Of a stretch of 64,000 nt of DNA, positions 60,060-64,000 are shown one piece after another. Origin of the DNA: an uncultured Prevotella sp. (GTDB lineage Bacteria > Bacteroidota > Bacteroidia > Bacteroidales > Bacteroidaceae); the NCBI GenBank assembly GCA_900770395.1, contig CAAGKM010000043.1, positions 62,001 to 126,000 of the forward strand, in the 5' to 3' direction. Below the pieces are notes generated by a model. That model was not told where the DNA came from. It saw only the letters and a list, made by a program, of their open reading frames with translations, and ran no database searches. The position numbers were made by a program, and so were the translations under genes. Numbering within the stretch: the first letter of the stretch is position 1; each line of letters begins with the position of its first letter.

Positions 60060-60511
60060 TATTCAACAACGACAAAGCAATATATCTGCAGATAGCAGAG
60101 CGACTGTCGAACGAGATACTGATGGGCGTTTATGCCGACGACAGCCGCATACCGAGTGTGCGTGAATACGGCGGACTGCTGGAGGTGAACACCAACACCG
60201 TGGTGAAGGCATACGATGACCTGAGTCGCGCGAACATTATATATAATAAGCGCGGACTGGGATACTTCGTGACACCTGGAGCACGCCAACAGATAGCGGA
60301 GCAGCGGCGCACGCAGTTTCTCACGCAGACGCTGCCCGACCTTTGCCGCAACATGAAACTGCTGGGCATAAGCATCGAGGACATCAAAAAGGAGTGGGAA
60401 AACATTCCGCGGAGGCAGGCAAATAAGGAATCACCTCATAAAAAGGAAAAAAACTTATCTGTTTTGAAGCATTTTCCACAAAAAATGCGTCTAACAATAA
60501 TGAACAAGTAA
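60056..60511 (+). CDS. GntR-family regulator, YtrA subfamily
   Basis: 151 aa. N-terminal winged HTH at about 10-75: IYLQIAERLSNEILMGVYADDSRIPSVREYGGLLEVNTNTVVKAYDDL, then GLGYFVTPGA and a short helical tail of about 70 residues without a ligand domain, which is the YtrA layout. The last 30 residues are Lys-rich. Encoded inside the operon whose promoter carries a YtrA-like inverted repeat, so autorepression is likely (inference). Confidence 0.88.
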   Translation: MIFNNDKAIYLQIAERLSNEILMGVYADDSRIPSVREYGGLLEVNTNTVVKAYDDLSRANIIYNKRGLGYFVTPGARQQIAEQRRTQFLTQTLPDLCRNMKLLGISIEDIKKEWENIPRRQANKESPHKKEKNLSVLKHFPQKMRLTIMNK

Positions 60512-60536
60512 AAGAACAATTTAAAAGAACAAGATT

Positions 60537-61241
60537 ATGAGAGCAAGAATTTTAGTGATGATGGCAGCCGTTGCAGTGCTGCTCAACAGTTGTGGCATTA
60601 ATATCGGCAATCAGCTGCTTCCGTCAAAGGAGCGTGTGAGGAAAGCGTATAAGCTGGATAACTTCGACCAGATAGAGACAATGACCGCAATCAACGTGGT
60701 TTACCTTAAAAGCGACACGGCGAAAAGCGTGGTGCTCGATGTGCCGAAGAACATGGAGGAGTATGTATCGGTGAAGGTGAAGAACAACAAGTTGAAGGTT
60801 AACTTTGATGGTTTGCACAATATCAACGGCAACCACAAGACTACGCTGTATGTCAGCGGATATAAAGTGAATAAGTTTGAGACATCGAGTGCCGGAAACA
60901 TTTATATCAAGGGCGCCATCAACTATGACGGTGAGGTGGCGATGGTCACATCGAGCGCGGGAAATGTGCACGTTGAGGCTCCTGTTAAGGCTGAGTCGCT
61001 CTTCTTGTCAGCATCGAGTGCCGGCTATGTGAAGGTGAAGTCGCCAGTGACAGTTATGGTTCTTTATGTTAACGCATCGAGTGCCGGAGATATCAAGGTT
61101 CACGATGTAACCGCATTCGACGTGGCTGCACAGGCTTCGAGTGCCGGAGATATTAAAATCGCAGGAACTTGCCGCATATTGAAGACCGATAAGTCGAGTG
61201 CCGGCGATATAGATACAAAAGATTTGATAGTAAGAGAATAA
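60537..61241 (+). CDS. DUF2807 (head GIN) putative lipoprotein
   Basis: 234 aa. Lipobox LLNSC (Cys19). The body carries repeated SSAG(D/N)I(K/Y) turns at about 116, 138, 159, 179, 199 and 220, one per rung of the DUF2807 beta-helix. The DNA shows the matching TCGAGTGCCGG repeats. Such proteins are common beside ABC exporters in Bacteroidetes and act at the envelope, with unknown ligand. Lies 25 bases after the GntR gene and 6 bases before the MacB-like ATPase gene. Confidence 0.82.
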   Translation: MRARILVMMAAVAVLLNSCGINIGNQLLPSKERVRKAYKLDNFDQIETMTAINVVYLKSDTAKSVVLDVPKNMEEYVSVKVKNNKLKVNFDGLHNINGNHKTTLYVSGYKVNKFETSSAGNIYIKGAINYDGEVAMVTSSAGNVHVEAPVKAESLFLSASSAGYVKVKSPVTVMVLYVNASSAGDIKVHDVTAFDVAAQASSAGDIKIAGTCRILKTDKSSAGDIDTKDLIVRE

Positions 61242-61247
61242 CGCAAA

Positions 61248-61958
61248 ATGATACATTTAAAGGACATAAACAAGACCTATCAGGGCGCACAGCCGCTGCA
61301 TGTGCTCAAGGGCATCAACCTCGACATTGCGAAGGGTGAGTTTGTGAGCATAATGGGGTCATCGGGCTCGGGCAAGTCAACCTTGCTGAATATCCTCGGA
61401 ATACTCGACAACTACGACTCGGGGGAGTATCTGCTCAACAACGTGCCGATATGGAACCTCAGCGAGCGCCGTGCCGCCGAGTACCGCAACAAGATGATAG
61501 GATTCATATTCCAGTCGTTTAACCTAATAGGTTTTAAGACCGCCGTTGAGAACGTAGAGTTGCCACTATTCTATCAAGGCGTGGGCCGCAAGACGCGTCA
61601 CCGGATGGCGATGGAATACCTCGACCGTCTGGGACTCGCGCCTTGGGCAGAGCATTATCCCAACGAGATGTCGGGAGGTCAGAAGCAGCGTGTGGCAATA
61701 GCCCGCGCCCTGATAACCAAACCGCAGATAATACTTGCCGACGAGCCTACGGGAGCACTCGACTCAAAGACCTCGGTGGAGGTGATGGACCTGCTGAAGG
61801 ATCTTCACCGCAACGAGAAGATGACAATAGTGGTGGTGACACACGAGAGCGGAGTGGCTAACGAGACTGACAAGGTGATTCACATCAAGGACGGTATAAT
61901 CGGAAGCATCGAGGACAATCTTGATCACCACTTAGTGTCGAAGGATTACGTTAAATAA
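61248..61958 (+). CDS. MacB/LolD-type ABC ATP-binding protein
   Basis: 236 aa. Walker A GSSGSGKST (37-45), signature MSGGQKQRVAIARAL near 142, Walker B IILADEPTGALDSK near 162, switch VTHESG near 199. The Q-loop segment IGFIFQSFNLI is the MacB/LolD type. It energises the two FtsX-like permeases that follow at once, forming a mechanotransmission transporter for export or for moving envelope molecules. Confidence 0.92.
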   Translation: MIHLKDINKTYQGAQPLHVLKGINLDIAKGEFVSIMGSSGSGKSTLLNILGILDNYDSGEYLLNNVPIWNLSERRAAEYRNKMIGFIFQSFNLIGFKTAVENVELPLFYQGVGRKTRHRMAMEYLDRLGLAPWAEHYPNEMSGGQKQRVAIARALITKPQIILADEPTGALDSKTSVEVMDLLKDLHRNEKMTIVVVTHESGVANETDKVIHIKDGIIGSIEDNLDHHLVSKDYVK

Positions 61959-61972
61959 CATCCCCCACTGAT

Positions 61973-63229
61973 ATGAGAGAATTATTAAATGAAATATGGG
62001 CTACATCGAAGCGCAACAAGCTCCGCACATCGCTCACGGGATTTGCCGTGGCATGGGGAATATTCATGCTGATATTCCTCTTAGGAGCCGGCAACGGACT
62101 GATAAACGCCCAGCTGCAACAGCAGAACCGCCACATAAGCAACTCGATGCGTGTGTTCAGCGGACAGACATCGAAAGCCTACGGCGGACTGAAGGAAGGA
62201 CGCCCAATAAAGCTGCGCGACTCTGACCTCGACATTACACGCACCGCATTCACCGGGAATGTGGATAAGGCTGGAGCCACCGTGCGCAAGTGGGGAATGA
62301 CACTCACCTACGGCGACAATTATCAGAGCACGCCATGCTACGGAGTGGACCCGAGCTATGCCGAGATAGAGAAGGTGGAGATGCTCGAAGGACGCTTTGT
62401 GAACGCCATCGACATTAAGGAAAACCGTAAGGTGATGGTGATAAGCAAGGATAATGCCAAAGAGCTGACACACGACTACCTCTCGCTCATGGGCAAGTAT
62501 GTGAAGATGGGCAACTTTGCCTTTAAGGTGGTGGGCATCTACAAAAATGACGAGAGCCAGCAGAACAATCCCTCGTACATCCCTTTCACCACCATGAAGG
62601 TGATGTATGGAATGGGCGACGAGGTGGGCGACCTTATCTTCTCTTTCCATGGACTAACCGACATGGCAAGCAGCGATGAGTTTGAGAAGGACTACCGCCA
62701 AAAGATAAACCTCAACCACACGGCGGCGCCCGATGACAAAGAAGCCATTTATCTGTGGAACCGTTTTGAGCAGAGTCTGCAGATGCAGACCGGAATCAAC
62801 GTTATACAGACGGCGCTATGGATTGTGGGACTGTTTACTCTGCTGAGCGGCATTGTGGGAGTGAGCAACATCATGCTCATCACCGTGAAGGAGCGCACCC
62901 ATGAGTTTGGCATACGCAAGGCAATAGGCGCCAAACCGTGGTCAATACTCCGGTTGATAATGACAGAGAGTATCATCGTAACGACCTTCTTCGGCTATAT
63001 AGGAATGGTGCTCGGAGTTGCCGCCAACGAATACATGGACGCGACAATAGGTCATGAGGTGGTGGACACAGGAGTGTTCAAAGCCACGATGTTCGTTAAC
63101 CCCACAGTTGGACTTGACGTGTGTATTGAAGCCACAGCCGTGATAATCATTGCCGGCACCATCGCCGGACTCATCCCGGCATGGAAGGCGGCGAGAATAC
63201 GGCCAATCGAAGCATTAAGAGCGGAATAA
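61973..63229 (+). CDS. MacB-like ABC permease
   Basis: 418 aa. TM1 at about 21-41, a periplasmic MacB_PCD domain (about 45-255), then the FtsX core with helices at about 276-300, 325-350 and 375-400. The RNKLRTSLTGFAVAWGIFMLIFLLGAGNG start and GIVGVSNIMLITVKERTHEFGIRKAIGAKPWSILRLI block are diagnostic. It starts 15 bases after the ATPase and is probably half of a permease pair with the next gene. Confidence 0.9.
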   Translation: MRELLNEIWATSKRNKLRTSLTGFAVAWGIFMLIFLLGAGNGLINAQLQQQNRHISNSMRVFSGQTSKAYGGLKEGRPIKLRDSDLDITRTAFTGNVDKAGATVRKWGMTLTYGDNYQSTPCYGVDPSYAEIEKVEMLEGRFVNAIDIKENRKVMVISKDNAKELTHDYLSLMGKYVKMGNFAFKVVGIYKNDESQQNNPSYIPFTTMKVMYGMGDEVGDLIFSFHGLTDMASSDEFEKDYRQKINLNHTAAPDDKEAIYLWNRFEQSLQMQTGINVIQTALWIVGLFTLLSGIVGVSNIMLITVKERTHEFGIRKAIGAKPWSILRLIMTESIIVTTFFGYIGMVLGVAANEYMDATIGHEVVDTGVFKATMFVNPTVGLDVCIEATAVIIIAGTIAGLIPAWKAARIRPIEALRAE

Positions 63230-63242
63230 AGAGATATTGATT

Positions 63243-64000
63243 ATGAGTTACATAGATTTAGATAGATACCGCGAGATACTTGACACTCTCACACGAAACA
63301 AAACACGGAGTTTCCTGACAGGATTCGGAGTATTCTGGGGAGTGTTCATGTTGATAGTGCTTATCGGCGGTGGTGAGGGACTCAAGATTATGCTGCAGAA
63401 AAACTTTGCAGGCTTTGCCACAAACACGGCAATGGTGTGGTCGAACCAGACCACAAAGCCGTATAAGGGACTGAAGAAGGGGCGTTGGTGGCAGATGGAC
63501 AATAATGACATTGTGAGACTACGCAACCTGATACCTGAGCTTGACGTGATTGCCCCACTTGTGATGCCGGGCTGGAATGTCAGCCCAATAGCGAAGTTTT
63601 CCGACAAGAGCGTGTCTTGCAGCATGCAAGGAGTGACTCCCGACTTTGCTAAGGTGCAACCGCCAACCTTGCGTTACGGCCGTTACCTCAACGACGTGGA
63701 TATCCGTGACAGTCGAAAGGTGTGTGTCATTGGTAAGAAGATTTACACTACGCTGTTTAAAGAGGGTGGCGACCCTTGTGGAAAATCAATAATGATAGAC
63801 TCCACATATTATAAAGTGATTGGGGTGGATTTCCGCACATCAGGCGTAAACATCCAAGGCAATCCCGACGAGATAGTGTCATTGCCAATGACGGTGGTGA
63901 GCAAAGTGTATAACCGCGGCAACCGTGTTGACGTGATTGCCACAACGGGAAAGCCGGGAGTGGTGATGAGCAAAATCACCCCGAAGATTCGGCAGGTAAT
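63243..64000 (+). CDS. Second MacB-like ABC permease (cut by window end)
   Basis: At least 252 aa, open at the window edge. MSYIDLDRYREILDTLTRNKTRSFLTGFGVFWGVFMLIVLIGGGEGL gives the same entry helix as the preceding permease, followed by the MacB_PCD periplasmic domain (KYYKVIGVDFRTSG-like segment near 195). The FtsX core would lie outside. It starts 13 bases after the previous stop. Only 40% or so shared pattern with its neighbour by eye, so a heteromeric pair rather than a recent duplicate. Confidence 0.88.
   Translation, partial: MSYIDLDRYREILDTLTRNKTRSFLTGFGVFWGVFMLIVLIGGGEGLKIMLQKNFAGFATNTAMVWSNQTTKPYKGLKKGRWWQMDNNDIVRLRNLIPELDVIAPLVMPGWNVSPIAKFSDKSVSCSMQGVTPDFAKVQPPTLRYGRYLNDVDIRDSRKVCVIGKKIYTTLFKEGGDPCGKSIMIDSTYYKVIGVDFRTSGVNIQGNPDEIVSLPMTVVSKVYNRGNRVDVIATTGKPGVVMSKITPKIRQV

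Overview
The window reads as chromosomal DNA from a Bacteroidetes bacterium close to Prevotella/Segatella. The evidence is the Bacteroidetes promoter (TTTG, 19-21 bp, TAnnTTTG) in front of most transcription units, Mfa-type lipoprotein fimbriae, a probable type IX secretion C-terminal domain, dipeptidyl peptidase IV, an RprX/RprY-like two-component pair and a GH78 enzyme. Roughly two thirds of the genes are ordinary core genes.

Layout. 1-5.3 kb: tcdA, then a likely operon typA - TRIC-like channel - udk - thyA - folA. 5.3-7.8 kb (minus): exbB - small membrane protein - exbD - exbD - Lrp/AsnC. 7.8-28.3 kb: a TPR/HTH membrane lipoprotein regulator divergent from a fimbrial locus (DUF3575, DUF3868/OmpA-like, Mfa1-like fimbrillin, Mfa2-like anchor, second fimbrillin-like lipoprotein). 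The locus ends in a 3990-residue eight-module beta-helix protein with an inserted F5/8C (discoidin) domain and a probable T9SS sorting domain. 28.4-38.5 kb: recN, the RprX/RprY-like pair, two envelope proteins, mfd and an HU-related gene. 38.5-43.6 kb: an AT-rich accessory hotspot with gene remnants (C5 cytosine methyltransferase, a possible DUF2971 start, a frameshifted gene) and XRE, CoiA-like and AAA ATPase genes. 43.6-51.4 kb (minus): GH78-sialidase-like fusion, TonB-dependent receptor, zinc-chaperone-type G3E GTPase. 51.4-58 kb: rubredoxin, tRNA-Leu(UAG), DPP IV, a possible structured leader RNA, a Rid-domain protein, a porin-like barrel and a ScdA_N-hemerythrin-LuxR regulator. 58.3-64 kb: one long operon holding an ABC pair, a YtrA-type GntR regulator, a DUF2807 protein and a MacB-like ATPase with two permeases (the last cut by the window edge).

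The strongest unexplained signal is architectural. Four unrelated intergenic sites (9666-9743, 13977-14060, 38579-38656, 47779-47860) each hold exactly four copies of a short palindrome. The period is constant within each site at 21, 22 or 23 bp (about two helical turns), and the palindrome sequence is different at every site. Two of these arrays flank or sit inside the fimbrial locus, one lies in the predicted leader of the HU-related gene, and one lies between the TonB receptor and the GH78 gene. A second recurrent signal is a near-identical promoter of about 40 bp in front of exbB, the GH78 gene and the G3E GTPase, conserved even between the -33 and -7 boxes. All product names are by eye from translated sequence; no database search was possible.
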